Shown here: piece by piece, positions 1 through 12,165 of the stretch
How the letters are laid out: each line of letters starts with the position of its first letter
Numbering within the stretch: position 1 is the stretch's first letter
NCBI GenBank assembly: GCA_019915135.1
Contig: JAHLMK010000001.1
Coordinates: 1 to 64,000, forward strand
Direction: 5' to 3'
Length of the DNA stretch: 64,000 nt
Source of the DNA: Strobilurus pachycystidiatus
Taxonomy: Eukaryota > Basidiomycota > Agaricomycetes > Agaricales > Physalacriaceae
The notes under the pieces: model-generated
What the model was told of the DNA's origin: nothing
Databases searched by the model: none
What the model saw: only the letters and a program-made list of their open reading frames with translations
Translations under genes and position numbers: made by a program

Positions 1-122
1 AACCCTAACCCCCTAACCCTAACCCCTAACCCTAAACCCCTAACCCTAACCCCCTAACCCTAACCCCTAACCCTAACCCCCTAACCCTAACCCCCTAACC
101 CTAACCCTAACCCCTAACCCTA
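1..122. repeat. Telomere repeat array
   Basis: Uninterrupted CCCTAA-type units run from the first base to about position 122. Unit length varies: CCCTAA alternates with CCCCTAA and CCCCCTAA, and one unit has three A's. On the other strand this reads TTAGGG with extra G's. The G-rich strand points outwards, so the window starts at a left chromosome end. The array stops abruptly at unique sequence. Confidence 0.97.
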
Positions 123-1042
123 CGAGAGAGGTGAGCGAGCGTGCGGAGGTCATAGTATGAGATCAACTTGATGGCGATCACTTGTCGTAACCTGAATTGA
201 TCTTAGCCAGTTACCACGATGTTCTACGACCAATTCCGAGGCCGCCACACGTCTGGACCGTCTTCTCAATTACAGTGCCGTGTCTCACGAGCGAAGCATT
301 TCACTCACTTGGATATCATCGCCGCGCCCCGAGTGACTTGGGAACTCGACTTCAGGGCTCAAACAGTCAATCGCAAAATTGGATTGAACGGACCTACTGA
401 TGGAACCCTTTTTTCGTCGGGCGTATTGACCACTTCAGTTCATCCGTAAAGCAAACATGTGCTCTAACGGTAAGTCCGCGATTACGACCGTGTACTGGAC
501 TTTCTCAAACTTTAGTAGGGTGTACTACGGCATCTTAAAACACCTTTCGGGTACGATTTGAGCGACGTACGGACCTGTACTATACAGGAGGTGTTTTTTG
601 GAGCTAGCTTAAGCTTATATTAACAAAGGTAAGTAACTTGTTGACTTTTGAATTCGTGGCGTTGAGATTGACAAGTTATTCGAATTGCAATTTTCTACTC
701 AAGATACAGGCGTGTTACTACGCTAATTCTATCTGCCTACGGCGCCTTGCTCTTCGCGAACTCCAATTCCGCGGTATTTCTCATTCACGAATCCCGCGCC
801 CAGACTCGATGCCAAGCTCTCCGTCTCCCATACCACAATCCAGCCTTATGCGGACGCGACATAACGCTCTTCTGCTAGGACCCTATGTGCTACATTAGCG
901 CCGGAAACAACTTGATCGCGGGCAAATTCAAAGTACGTACCTTCTGCAATGTTTTCGATTGCCTCTTCTGACGGCCGTCTCCCAGGGCATAACGGGTCCA
1001 ATACACCGCGCCCTAGGTCTCTGCATCAGTAAATGACCGAAA
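123..1042. other. Telomere-adjacent sequence, no gene recognised
   Basis: Only short overlapping reading frames of fewer than 90 codons are present. None has a recognisable domain or a consistent exon chain. I see no TIR, LTR or helicase motif of the subtelomeric RecQ type. Confidence 0.6.
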
Positions 1043-1170
1043 GTATGTGGGGAATGTCACATACCCGACATACCCACATACTCGGGTATGTACCCATACC
1101 TGGACCTCATCCACGTACAACCGCCGGGTATGCATATACAACATATTTAGGACATACCTGCCACATACCC
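1043..1170. repeat. Cluster of ACATACC / GGTATGT motifs
   Basis: About ten copies of CATACC or its complement GGTATG fall within roughly 130 bp, in both orientations. Some pair into a short inverted repeat around CATACTCGGGTATG. No coding function is visible. It could be a protein-binding cluster or a decayed simple repeat. Confidence 0.5.
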
Positions 1171-4100
1171 AATATAGTACTGCTGCTACAGCCTCTCAAA
1201 TTCACACTGATGCTGATAATTCAAATTGCAAGGCGGCGTCGTTGTAATTGACAAAAGTACACTACGATGGGACAGAGCATGCTAGTAGGCTAACAATGTT
1301 GCTACTAGAAGTGTAAAGTCGGACGCGAGGGCGCGCGCTTTCCAATACGACTCGGCTCCTCTGCCTCCAAATCCTCGTCCTCTCCCGATGATGCGAGGTG
1401 AATATGGGCTTGGTGGTCGCTGTCGTCATGCTGGTCAGACTCCTTCGTCAACTTGCTGAGGTTCTCGTCCTGTCTCGGCGGTCACAGCCATCGACGGATC
1501 AGCAGTGATCCCAAAGCAGCCGATGTTGTGCCTAGCATCGGCTTGCTCTCTTCCACCACCGTCCTCGACACTCTCCAGCACGCCGCCGCTTTCGACTTCG
1601 ACGGGATTCCCGCCGCCCCGACCATTGTATGCGGCGAATCTGGTGCTTCTCCCGGCTCGGTACCTCTCCCCACGTCCCGCACTGACCGGATCCCGCCAAC
1701 GGCGACGACGAGTGCGGACGACGGTGGATATCAGTCTCGGAATTTGACAGGATTTGAAGTTTGGCACCGCGCGAGGGTGCAGGGAGTTGTGTGGGGCGTC
1801 GGTGTGCGAACAGCGGTGGCTACTCGCCGTGAGATCTGGTGTGTGGCATGTACATTCTGCTGGTTTGCTACGGCACGCTAAATTCATGACCTGCCAGGTA
1901 ACGACTTCTAGAATTACGCTCCACGGAATCCGATGGTTTTCTTCGGCCCCCCACCGCCCATATCGCCGCCACCGTTCCCGCTCCCGCTTTCCCCACCGCC
2001 CCCATTGTTCCCACTCCGATTATGCAACCCAATGTAACTCATGCCAATTGACATGAGAATGCTTGTGCTGCATAATGGAGCAGAAAATGCGGGTCAGGCG
2101 CGATGAGGTGAGACCGCACAGGAGGACCGCTAAATTTGTGGTCGTCACGTGCTCCAGGCCGCGACCCCTGATGTTTGCTTTTGCTCTCTCGGAGTCTCTC
2201 CTCTGCACGCCGACCCCGTTCCGCATGGTGCGCCGCCATCGACAACGTTTGGACGACCCTCTCATATCTCTCTCCACGCTCCTGAATACGTGCTCGGCCT
2301 GTGTGAGTGCCGGGATTGTTCGCAGGATGCATTGGAGCAGGACACGTCTCCGGAGAGGCAAGGTGCGTGAACTACTCTCTGTTTTTCTTGCATTTCGGCT
2401 CAATTGTACGGCGAAGATCTAGATCTGCACAGCCAAGCTTGCCAATCCGGAGCGGAGCCCATCTCGACGTTCTTTCTGGACTGCGCCGCGCCCGTTTGAT
2501 CACATACGACTCGACGACTGCTTGTATTCCAACTGCAGCTGCCCGTTATTTTAGCGACGACTGCAGCGCATCGGCGCCCAATTCCATGGAAAGCAGCTCC
2601 GCCAATCGCGCTGTATGACACCGACGGCATGTACGCTTGTCTTAGGTATGGCTTGCGTGACGGCTGGGTGACGTGAATCTGCCGAAGATCATGGGTCTGG
2701 GACATGCGTGTCCGGAGACAGCATGTCCGCCAGGTGCGTATACCGATAGTATCTTCTTCAACTTCTTTTAAAAGTCCGCGGAAGATCTAGATCTTCTACC
2801 TCACCGTCACCGTGCTGAACTCCAAGTGTCTTCCCCGGCGGCCCTATGCCACCCTCGTGCTCTACATGCCCTCCCCACCCCCTGCACAACATCTAGTCCG
2901 GAGATGCTGTATTCGACCTCGTCAATGGCGCCTACCCACTCTACACGCGCCCACTCCACGTCGTACGTATCGCGTAGCCTATCCATCACAGGATCATATG
3001 CGCACCCGTCAACATGCCGTGTGGATGCGCCCTGTGCTATTTAGCGCGGGGAGGCTCGTACTGCATGCAGTAACAGGGTACGGGAGATGCTGGGCTGTGA
3101 TTCGGCGTACCAGCAACTCCATCGCACACATACTATAGTGGACACCACAATCGGACCACGTAGAGGATGGCGCCGGCCTCGGGATTGGGTTCTGTAGGGA
3201 TAGTGATTGCACGCCCCGGATGGGGAGCGTGAAGGGGCGTGGATCCCTGAAACACTTTGTGTAGTAGTGGAATATATATTGAAACAGTCTGGAAACAGCA
3301 GCCTGGTGATCAAGAGGCATCGCAGCTCCCAACGAAGTGTGGCGCATTCAGCCCACACATAAAGTGAGCAAGTGTAGCGAGTACGATGTGGTAGGAAGGG
3401 TCATGTATGGCTCTCAGAGCCATTCCTAAGCAATTCCAACCGTCCGCGACGCAGCCGACGTCTCGAGTTCACCGTGAGCTTGAGTACACGGTAAGTTACC
3501 CTAGTAACCGTACTGCGGGCTAAACCCGATCATGACATTGTCCTCAATGTGTCCGTGTGGATGGGGTTTCGGGGTCTCGAGAACCGCTCGACAGTCAATC
3601 AAGGTACTGACAGCAACTGTCGATCAAACTGTCGATCAAAAATTGTGTTATGATTGGAATCTGCAGAGTGTCGCCTGCCGCTGTCCCGCTCGTCGACTCA
3701 TATGATGGTCGGGGGTTTTGTCAACTTTCCACAAGAGTGCGTTGGGAACTGACATTGACGGCTATAGTTCATATACTTCAAATGCTTGTGTGCAGTCTGC
3801 CACAATTCCGCAGTGGCGGGTGATTCGCGGCCTACAGGCCAAGTTTGAAGTCTGAGTTCGGGCGCCGTCATGTGATAGGAATCGTAACCCGTAACGCAGA
3901 CCCACTTCGAAGCCGAGCTCAGGACCGCGTCTGCTGATGCCATCTCATCAATCACGAGTTTGATCGGATGCAGATTCATTGAGTTAATGTCTGACTTGAG
4001 GAAACGCACAACAGGAATACTATCACCTTGTCTGGGCTATTCTTCGGACTTCTTCATCCAATTAGGCTGAATGTGGAATTCTTGCTACATGTGTTCTAAT

Positions 4101-7100
4101 CACATCGGTACGCAGAGTATGTAGAGTACGTAGGTACACGCAGAGAGGGGGGTGAGCGACGGGCCATATATGATGTATGTTCGACTGACGAAGGACGGAG
4201 ATGGGGTAAGCATAGTCACCGACGAGCAGGTCCAGCGCGTATACCGGATCCACAATAACTTCTAGGCCCACCATTGAAAGGAAATGAGATATGGACGGAT
4301 GCACGAGACTAATATGGACATACCGCCTCGAAGAGATCTGCCGAGCAGAGTCTGACGCACTCCAGCACGCACCCAGCTTGCTGTCAAGGGCTATGATTGT
4401 AGTGTGACAGTACCGTCGCCGTTGCCGTCGTCGTCGTAAGGACGGCCCGCCTTTCAAAACCGTACACCAGATACGTTCCCTTACCTCACGTATAGTTTTT
4501 GTGGGCGGGGGGTCGGAATGACAGCGTGGTAGAAGGGAGTATGCAGTCAGCATGGATGAGGAGGCGACTCTGACGGCAGTCTTGGGTCAGGGCATGCAGA
4601 AAGCAGACAAAAGATATGGGTGAATGCCTCGTTGGAGTACTTACCCCGAGCGTAGGGTTATATCTACACAAAATCAGCAAGTCAGACGAGCATGCGAGCT
4701 CAGAGCCGGCGTACTTAATGAGAAAAGAGATGAAATCGCACACCTTGAACCAGCGCCTGTCCCCGGACGGCGTGATTGTAGGACATGGATAGACCCAGGC
4801 CGTATCACATCCATCAGCGGTGGCGGGAAGGCAGGCCGTCGTCGTTCACGTTATCCAATGAAGTGGTCCTCGTCGCGCTGCAGCCCCAAGATCGGCTTGG
4901 GATGCGTGCTGCCCATGTTGGTGGGGCTTACGCGTCTTGTTCGAGTCCGATGCCGTGGTAAACAGTGATGACGGCAGTGCAAAGTCGACAGTGCAGAGCC
5001 CAATGGGCGAAGGTGGTGTGTCATCGATAGAGACGCACAAATTTGTCGTGGTCGGACGGCAAGATGTGAGTAGCACAGCCATTGATCGGCTACTGTGCCT
5101 GGATCTCGATTGGTTTGCTCTCCCATCACCACCCTCTTTGACACTCCCCAGGACAACGATGGCTCAAAAATCGACGTGATGTCTAGCACAGAAGCCAAAT
5201 ATGATTTTCGGGACGGTTACACCCTTAGGTACATGGGTAGCAACAACGATTAGATGGTCTTTGGAAGCGACGTCGACAACGATGACATATTTCTTTGAAG
5301 GAATTCATGGTCATCGTCTGCTCGTCATGCAAGCTGAGAGAATGGGAGGTTTGAGGACAGGGCCATTGGACAAAGCGATGGACTAACTCCTGGACACAAC
5401 TTCGAATGCAGGTATGACGCGTGTCAAGATGCGACGCGCTGCGACGACACAATTGTTTATTGCAATCGACCTTTGACGTATCAGCCGCCGATGCAGTCAC
5501 AGGTATGAGCCTGCTTACTCTCTGCCGTTTCGTGATAACGACGTGTTCACAAAAATAGACATCAGCGATATTCAGGTTGAAGCACATGATGAGTAGTAGA
5601 GCTCTGGCAACTGGCCAGTGACCGTCGAAGTGCATCGACTCATATATAGCACAACGGAGGTATGATTTTACATTTTTGACGATTGAATCACCATACATGC
5701 AGTCCGTAGCTTGCTCGCTGCATCGGTCAATGACTCAAGCTAAAATTTTCACTGCCTAGCATCATTACTTCGATTTACGGTGAAACTTCAAGAATGCTCA
5801 AGCCCCCAGATACCCCGTTGTCCGTAGGTACAGGCGTCTAGCGATTGGACGACAGGTGACAACTGACAGAGGCACGGCTTACACCATGACCGTCGAAGCC
5901 GCTGTTTTCACGCTTACCTCTTCCCATGCATTGATGCCGATACGACAGTTGGGGTTCCGTATTCAAACGACTCCATTCGGACAGAGCTCAAAGGTCACAC
6001 ATACAGTAGGGTACATAGGGTTCCGTATCCGGAAGTAAGCGGATCGGTCACACATCAAACATCGCTAAACATCGGCTGTACTTTTGTGATCCGGCACTCA
6101 TGTCACAGAGTCTTGGCGTTGCGGACACCCATTATTACCTGAAATTATGAATGTGTGATCCCTTGGGGACGTACATGTCCTAAAGGTATGACCGACGAAG
6201 AGGTGAATGTCTTGCTCATCTGGAGCTGATGCCTAGGTTCATATGTCATTGCTCATATCACGTTGCCCTTCTGATAAAATTATCAGACTTTATGCATGGT
6301 AGGCAATGACGGAATAAGGAGACAGACGCGTGCCATCAAAGAGAGGTTGGATGGTGTGTCATACCCGGACTACTTGGGAGTACGAATAATAGCCTTATGT
6401 GAAATAGCCTTCAAAGTAACAACCAGGCCATCAGATCAGCTGAGCGGTCGAGCTGGCTCGCCCCCCTTAACCGCATGGGCCCAATACAAAGCTAAGTCGA
6501 TGTGATCCACTTGGAAATTGAGGGTTCCGTCTCTGCTGACCGGGTTCTGCCTGACCCAACTAAATGGAGACCGCGGAGAACAGCTCCAGAGAGTCCCGAT
6601 CAAACCGTGTCCACAGGGCATGACACAAGTTAAAGCAGGCTGACACCAAGCAAGGAAGAGGGCGAAGACCGGTCGAAGAGCTGGAAAGATACACTGGAAG
6701 CAGAGAACCCCGTCAGCCCTGGATATGAATTCGCCATTCTGAGCCAGGGCGAGGTCCGAGTCGTATATCGTACTGCACGTTTGTGTGAGTACCAGCTGTT
6801 TCTCGTGAAGTACCCGCCAGGTTGCGGTCAACATGAAGCAGAAGTCTCTTTTGTGCTAGTAGCCGGTCGAAGATATTTCAATGCAGTTGCCGATTTCTAT
6901 TTGGGCATTGCTTTCCGGGCATCAAGTTCTTCGAGACTCTTGAAGTACTCGCAAGACCACTTGGGATGGACTCCGACGACAGATATGACAGGAGCAATGT
7001 GAGAAACCGACGGGATTCTGCGCGATTCCAATGAGTCGTGATGGCAATTGCAAGGGTGTGAGATCTCTGGATCTCGGACATCCCATTCCGAGCCGCCTTC

Positions 7101-8018
7101 GGATCAGTAACCGCGACACGGCAGACCACAGTGACACAGCCTTCGTGAATTGTTCGTGAACTTCGTGAATGTTGCGTGAACCAAGTGTGCGCATGGCTTC
7201 TTTGTAGCGACCACCGAGGCCGTCTTTGCAAAAGCGCGACGTACATTTCACTCATTATACCCAATACTGACTTTTTTCACAGACTCTAACCTCGAGCACA
7301 ATTTGCCCATGCACCGGTTGGATCACATTGAATTGAGCACCTTGACGCATGGCCACCTGTGCATACCACAAACTGTAATTCTGTCCTAGAAGATGAACGC
7401 GGGGACCTCAAATGGAGCTTAAAAAGATCAAAATGTGTTGCACGGTAAGTTTCTGAATGTAGGGATGAAGTGCGGATGATGACTCGTACTTTGCATGTCT
7501 GCACTATGTGAGCGTAAGTTCTCGCCGGAAAAGGCATCTCCGATACTTTTCTACGTTGCCTTCACATTGGAAGCAAGAAGACGTGAATCAGTAATAGAAC
7601 AGCATTTCGGGGTTATGCGCGACTGGCAGCGGAAAGGGCCAGAGGCATAGCTTGTTAGACGGAGACGGGAAATGCACCCTGCGTGGTGATGACTATTGCC
7701 TCCGTCGTGCTTCTTGACTCTTTCCGCATCGCCGCCTTTATATCCCACCACACGTCTGGGCAACTCACCACTCCTACCACCCGGAAAGATTGGTCGTCAC
7801 TGTTTGCCTACTCTCTCCTATGTCTCGGGGCATCCCTCCTTACCTTGTCGCTTTCCCAACGGTCGTGTCGTCTCTCCACGCCCTGCCACAGGCACGCAGC
7901 CTGAGGGACGTCATTCTTTCTCCTACCACTGCAAGTAGTAGACTCCCAAGCCAAGAAAAGGTGAGCGGGTGTATGTTCCTTCCCTCCGTCCTAATTGTAA
8001 GTTTGACCTCCATTTCAG
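1171..8018. other. Gene-poor subtelomere, no firm gene
   Basis: Open frames are short and overlap on both strands; the longest are 150 and 163 codons, at 1435-1887 (-) and 4062-4553 (-). Neither shows a known motif. A 14-bp sequence containing AGATCTAGATCT occurs at 2413-2426 and again at 2781-2794, where it lies in a 16-bp palindrome. Small tandem motifs occur at 3613-3640 (CTGTCGATCAAA twice) and 7141-7182 (TTCGTGAA-like, about four times). A short KIDVM-encoding stretch near 5170 resembles one near 8297. Confidence 0.5.
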
Positions 8019-8376
8019 CTACAGAATGCGATCCGACAATGTGCCTCGTCAGCACGCAGCCCGAAACCTCCAATAAATCAAAATGATGAAGATCCCTCGG
8101 TCTGTCGCTTTTATCCTGTCGAAATGCGCCGCTGACCCTGTCTGTCCTTTCAGCCGACACCGTACTCGAGCTCGGAAGGCGGTTCCCCACCATATTTGAT
8201 GATGCATACACCAGTAAGTCGTTCAGCTCAGTTGTCCGTGGCCTCCTGGGCTCCAGGGGTGCATTGAATTTCTGATATCCATTGCTCTTGCAGCAAAAAT
8301 CGACGTAATGCTCGCTGTTTCACCATTTTGGGGTTTGGTTCATACTATTACTATTACTTGGCTATTTGCGGACTAG
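8019..8376 (+). CDS. Possible terminal exons of an unrecognised gene
   Basis: An exon-like segment ends at 8213 and encodes ELGRRFPTIFDDAYT just before a GTAAGT donor. A matching acceptor (TTGCAG) ends at 8293. The joined frame continues as KIDVMLAVSPF and stops at 8374-8376. The splice signals and phase agree, but the 5' exons are not clear: upstream there is only a GTGAGC...TTTCAG intron-like segment near 7960-8018. I recognise no family. The KIDVM stretch recurs near 5170, so this may be a duplicated and decaying gene tail. Confidence 0.25.
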
Positions 8377-8629
8377 TTGCTTGCCTTTGTGTATATTTAT
8401 ATTTTGTCTGCCTTCACTTACCGTCAGTGTCACTGCTCGTATAATCCCGTCATGCATAAGTAGGACTATCAATCAGCGATATATCATCATCCGTGTCCGG
8501 TCCGTACTCCGCTTCTTTACTTCTTGCCATCACGTTCACTTGCTCCCTCCCTCGACCCTCTTTCCACGGACGCCCGCCCAACCGTGCGACCAGCGATGAG
8601 GACACAGAAAAAAAGACGACCAGCGACAG

Positions 8630-8677
8630 GTGTGAACGACTTATCTTCACACATCGTTGAGTTTGGTTTCGAGACTA
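8630..8677 (+). repeat. Segment shared with 43108-43161
   Basis: A segment of about 48 bp, including TGTGAACGACTT and TTTGGTTTCGAGACTA, recurs with small gaps at 43108-43161. Here it lies about 60 bp before the start codon of the decayed PP1 gene. At 43 kb it lies about 90 bp before an unrelated gene. It looks like a duplicated promoter or 5'-leader piece. Confidence 0.75.
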
Positions 8678-8738
8678 CAGCCCGCCCACCACACAGCGAG
8701 CAAACCACACAGCCGACGACGAGCGACGTTAGCGGGAC

Positions 8739-10166
8739 ATGGCTGATTCGACGACCGAGATTGATTTGGACTCTGTCGTTGGCAGGCTGCTCGAAGGTGC
8801 GTCGCTTTTCTTTAGCGGTGCGCTGCCTTGTCTGGGGCAGCAGCAGCGGCTGTCCTCGCTGGAGCGGGCGGTGGGCGGTGGTGGCGGCAGCTAGCCTTGC
8901 GGTGAAAACGGTCAGGCCGCTGGAATGGGATTGTGCTGTTCGCTGGCGATTGGTTGGACGGTCGAGGGGCACGAGCACGAGCAGGACGGGCATCATGACT
9001 AAAACGGCAACCACGCTTCATGCGAGCCCCAACGACCAGGGCCGCCCACCTTTCCGCGCGCTGGTATTGCCGCCAGTGCTCGTAGCCAACATGGCAAGGT
9101 GTCCTGCTGGCGATCAGCACGCTGGGCCTGCGCTTTTACGCCCAGACCAGCGTGGAGGGGTTTTATATCCGTCACCTAGCCATCTGCCCCACATCGTGCT
9201 CAGCGCCGTGCCCCACTCCCTGCCGTCGTGGTGGGCCCCGCCTTTCATCTCGCCTCCATTCATCCGTTTGTGCTTACATTCATGCTGATCGTATCACACA
9301 GTGCGCGGCAACCGCGTCGGAAAGCCCGTCCAGCTGCAGGAATACGAGATAAAATATCTGTGCACGAAGGCGAGGGAGATTTTGCCCATTCTACTCGAGC
9401 TGGAGGTGCGTTTTTTTCCTGCTCTCGTTCGCAATTTTTCGTCTCGAAAGGCTCCGCTCCCATCATCCCCGATATGCCGGCACATCACACTGCTTTTTTG
9501 CACGCCGCATGCCGCCTTTTACTGATATATTCCCCACAGGTGATATCCACGGACAACACTATGACCTCCTGCGCCTGTTTGAGTAAGGCGGCTTCCCCCC
9601 AGAGGCGAACTACCTCTTCCTCGGCGACTACGTAGACCGCGGCAAGCAGTCCCTCGAGACCATCTGCCTCCTCTTCGCCTACATCAAATACCCCGAAAAT
9701 TTCTTCCTCCTGCAAGGAAATCACGAATGCGCGAGTATAAATCGCATTTACGGCTTTTACTACGAATGTGCGTGTGCCCTTCCTCTCCTCCGCCAACCTC
9801 CCTCAATCTCTCTGACAGGCAAACGGCAATACAACATTAAGCTGCGGAAGACCTTCACCGACTGTTTCAACTGTTTACCCATCCATTGCCGCCATTATCG
9901 ACGAGAAGATCTTCACGATGCATGGAGGGCTGATTCCGAATTTACCGTCGATGGAGCAAATACGGTGGGTGATGAGGCCGACAGATGTCCCGATACTGGT
10001 GCGCATAGTCTATCTACAGCGCTCCATTTCCACCATCCTGCCGAGCCGTTCTCATCTTCCCTTCTCGTCCGTTGCCGCACGCGTGCTAACGCGTACATTT
10101 AGGTCTGCTTTGCGATCTCTTATGGTCAGAACCCGACGAAGACGTCACCGGTACCGCCGTCAATGG
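8739..10166 (+). pseudogene. PP1-type Ser/Thr protein phosphatase catalytic subunit, decayed
   Basis: Glc7/PP1 catalytic subunits dephosphorylate phospho-Ser/Thr using two metals held by GDIHG, GDYVDRG and GNHE motifs. Here exon 1 encodes MADSTTEIDLDSVVGRLLEG and later exons encode [95 protein letters not shown] and LLCDLLW. The order is as in PP1. It is broken in several ways. LFEYGG has become LFE-stop (TAA near 9585). The residues APIKIC before GDIHG are missing. Arg before GNHE, a phosphate contact in PP1, is Gln. A 4-base insertion near 9878 shifts the frame. Homology ends soon after the LLCDLLW region, so the C-terminal third is absent. The PP1 assignment is sure; the product cannot be active. 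Confidence 0.93.
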
Positions 10167-11389
10167 CAGCTTGTATCATTTACGCGTGTCACTTAGGACA
10201 TTGTCTCGCCTACTCACTCCGCCTTGATCTGACTCCCAGTTCTCACCAACTCGTCCGGACATCATCATCATCGGGCTCTGACTCGTCGCAGTCGAGGCTT
10301 CCCGACAGCTCAGTCCTCGTCTTCCACCAACATTTCTCCGTTCCTATACTGCACCCACTTGCTAGAGGAGGCCACGCGGCAAAGGTGCGCACTCATCTTC
10401 ATCTCTTACCTTCCGTTCATTGGTCGCCATCCTGACCAACGCTTAGTGCTCCCCAAATCACCGTACCAAGCCCAGCGGTCCCGGTGTCCGCGGACTATCG
10501 TCTCTTTGCGCTGCGCTGTGAGCCAAATTTGCTTTGGCTTAGCCTACGCTTCCGTCAACTGATATCCATTCGTCGTGTAATTAAGTATTCGAGCTCCTCG
10601 GGCTAGGCCATCTTGAGCTTGGGGTTGATTGTTCTCTCACACCAGGAGATTAGCCGCACGCCTTTTACACCATGCCAGCAATGTGACGCGCCTGCTCTGC
10701 CTGCGGCCTCATGCCAGCCTAATTGTTTTTATGAACCAGGAGTTTAAGTCACTGTTTAGTCGGATAGGTACAATCAATGCATTTATATCTGTCAGTGTTG
10801 AATACGCACCATTTAAGCGGCCCAGCTTCTGCATGGCAGACTGGCAGTCACCAGCTCGATAACTGCGCAGTCATCGTGTCGCTGTTTGCCGTAGGCAGCG
10901 CTCCTTTTTCGGGTTGGCAGCTGAGTCCGGGAACGTCACGTTGTTGCCCCGGTGGACATTCTGCTCACCCCATCACTCATACCAAGGTACGTTACCTTCA
11001 CCTCAACCCTGTATTTCGGAGCTAATGGATTCCATCCTTGCGTAGCTTGAAGTCGCACGCACTGTACTTGATGTTTAGTGACGTGCCGCATCATCCATGG
11101 CATGGACATTGGGCTCAAAATGGCGGAAAGGCTCTTTGAGGTGAGTCAACGCTAGTTTCATCTCAACAGAATCAGTTTGCTTACCTGAACTTCGAGCAGC
11201 CTCTATGAGCTCGTTCATAACGTCTCCGCCAAGCCCGCACGATACCCTGAACGTCGCACCCGATCAACTTCACGGTACGCCACATATCTCCGAGATCGAG
11301 AGATGGCAACATACCATCAACGTCATGCTACTGCTTTTAGAAAGAAAGCCCTCCGGTAATTGACTCGTGACAAATGGTGAGTCCGTTGC
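10167..11389. other. No gene recognised
   Basis: Sequence beyond the truncated PP1 homology. It contains a few GT-AG-like segments and only short frames. No domain was recognised on either strand. Confidence 0.5.
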
Positions 11390-11469
11390 GCGACAAAGGC
11401 TGCCGGAAAGACAGTTCAAAAGGCACGGAAACAGTACCACTTGAAGTTAGTTGGAAATTGGGGAAAGCG

Positions 11470-11482
11470 GCGCCGTAGGCGC
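11470..11482. repeat. GC hairpin, 3-nt loop
   Basis: GCGCC-GTA-GGCGC forms a perfect 5-bp stem. The equivalent spot of the inverted duplicate at 27008-27022 carries GGCGCC-TAC-GGCGCC. Confidence 0.7.
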
Positions 11483-11665
11483 ACCAAGAATATACCTGGG
11501 GAGTAGAATAAATAGAATCACTGTCTATACTGTCTCTGCAACGCTCGTGGCACTGTCAATACAACACGTTTCATTGAACGTTGACTTGGAGAATGTGAAC
11601 AACAAAGGCTTACCCTTTGAATGACACATTCATTGTCGAAAGCCGGACTCGTTGGACACCTCAGA

Positions 11666-11680
11666 GACGCCGAAGGCGTC
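11666..11680. repeat. GC hairpin, 3-nt loop
   Basis: GACGCC-GAA-GGCGTC forms a perfect 6-bp stem with a trinucleotide loop. It lies inside the 11390-12165 duplicate. Confidence 0.7.
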
Positions 11681-12165
11681 GATGGGCCCTGAAAAGTAGA
11701 CAAGAGCGCCGCTAAACACTCCGTGAATATGTCAACAGACCCTCAAAAGCGGCAAACTGCACTCACCCGTACATGTGGATATCGTGTTCCGCAAATCATA
11801 GTGGAGACTTCCCCAACACCTTGGCGCGCGAAACACTCCATCTGTCTCCAGGGTTCAAACGATTTGTCCTGGAATGAAAAGTCCGGACTTTTACCATTAC
11901 GTTCGCGGTATCTCCAGACCGCTGGGCGCTGTCTATCCTGAGATAGCGTCTCAGCTTGTCTGGCAAGCGTGGCGAGTTGGGTGTGGCGTAGAGGATAGGC
12001 AGAGGCTCGGAATCGAGCGGGAATAGTGGCGGTTGATTGCTAAGTTCTCAATCGGGACTTGCCGGCCATCAACGTAGCTTGTACTTAAACCACGACCTCC
12101 GCACGGTCGTCTTCGCTCCCATCTCTACCTTTGACATTTCTGGCCGTACTTACAGTTGTATTGCT

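Larger units (their letters stand above)
11390..12165 (-). repeat. Diverged duplicate, inverted partner of 26325-27060
   Basis: The reverse complement aligns with 26325-27060. Shared blocks include ATCGGGACTTGCCGGCCATC, CCACGACCTCCGCACGGTCG, TTACGTTCGCGG and CCAGGGTTCAA, in the same order. CTTACC and CTCACC at matching places are intron donors read on the minus strand, so the source was probably a minus-strand gene here. A GGCGCC-rich hairpin at 11470-11482 is shared with the partner. No continuous coding frame survives and I do not recognise the protein. Confidence 0.75.

Noticed and set aside
2413..2796. Repeated AGATCTAGATCT palindromes as ends of a small transposon
   Set aside because: Similarity stops after about 14 bp and no target duplication or longer inverted repeat surrounds them.
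8524..9288. 254-codon plus-strand frame
   Set aside because: It runs through PP1 exon 1 and intron 1 in a frame that does not match PP1, and has no domain of its own.
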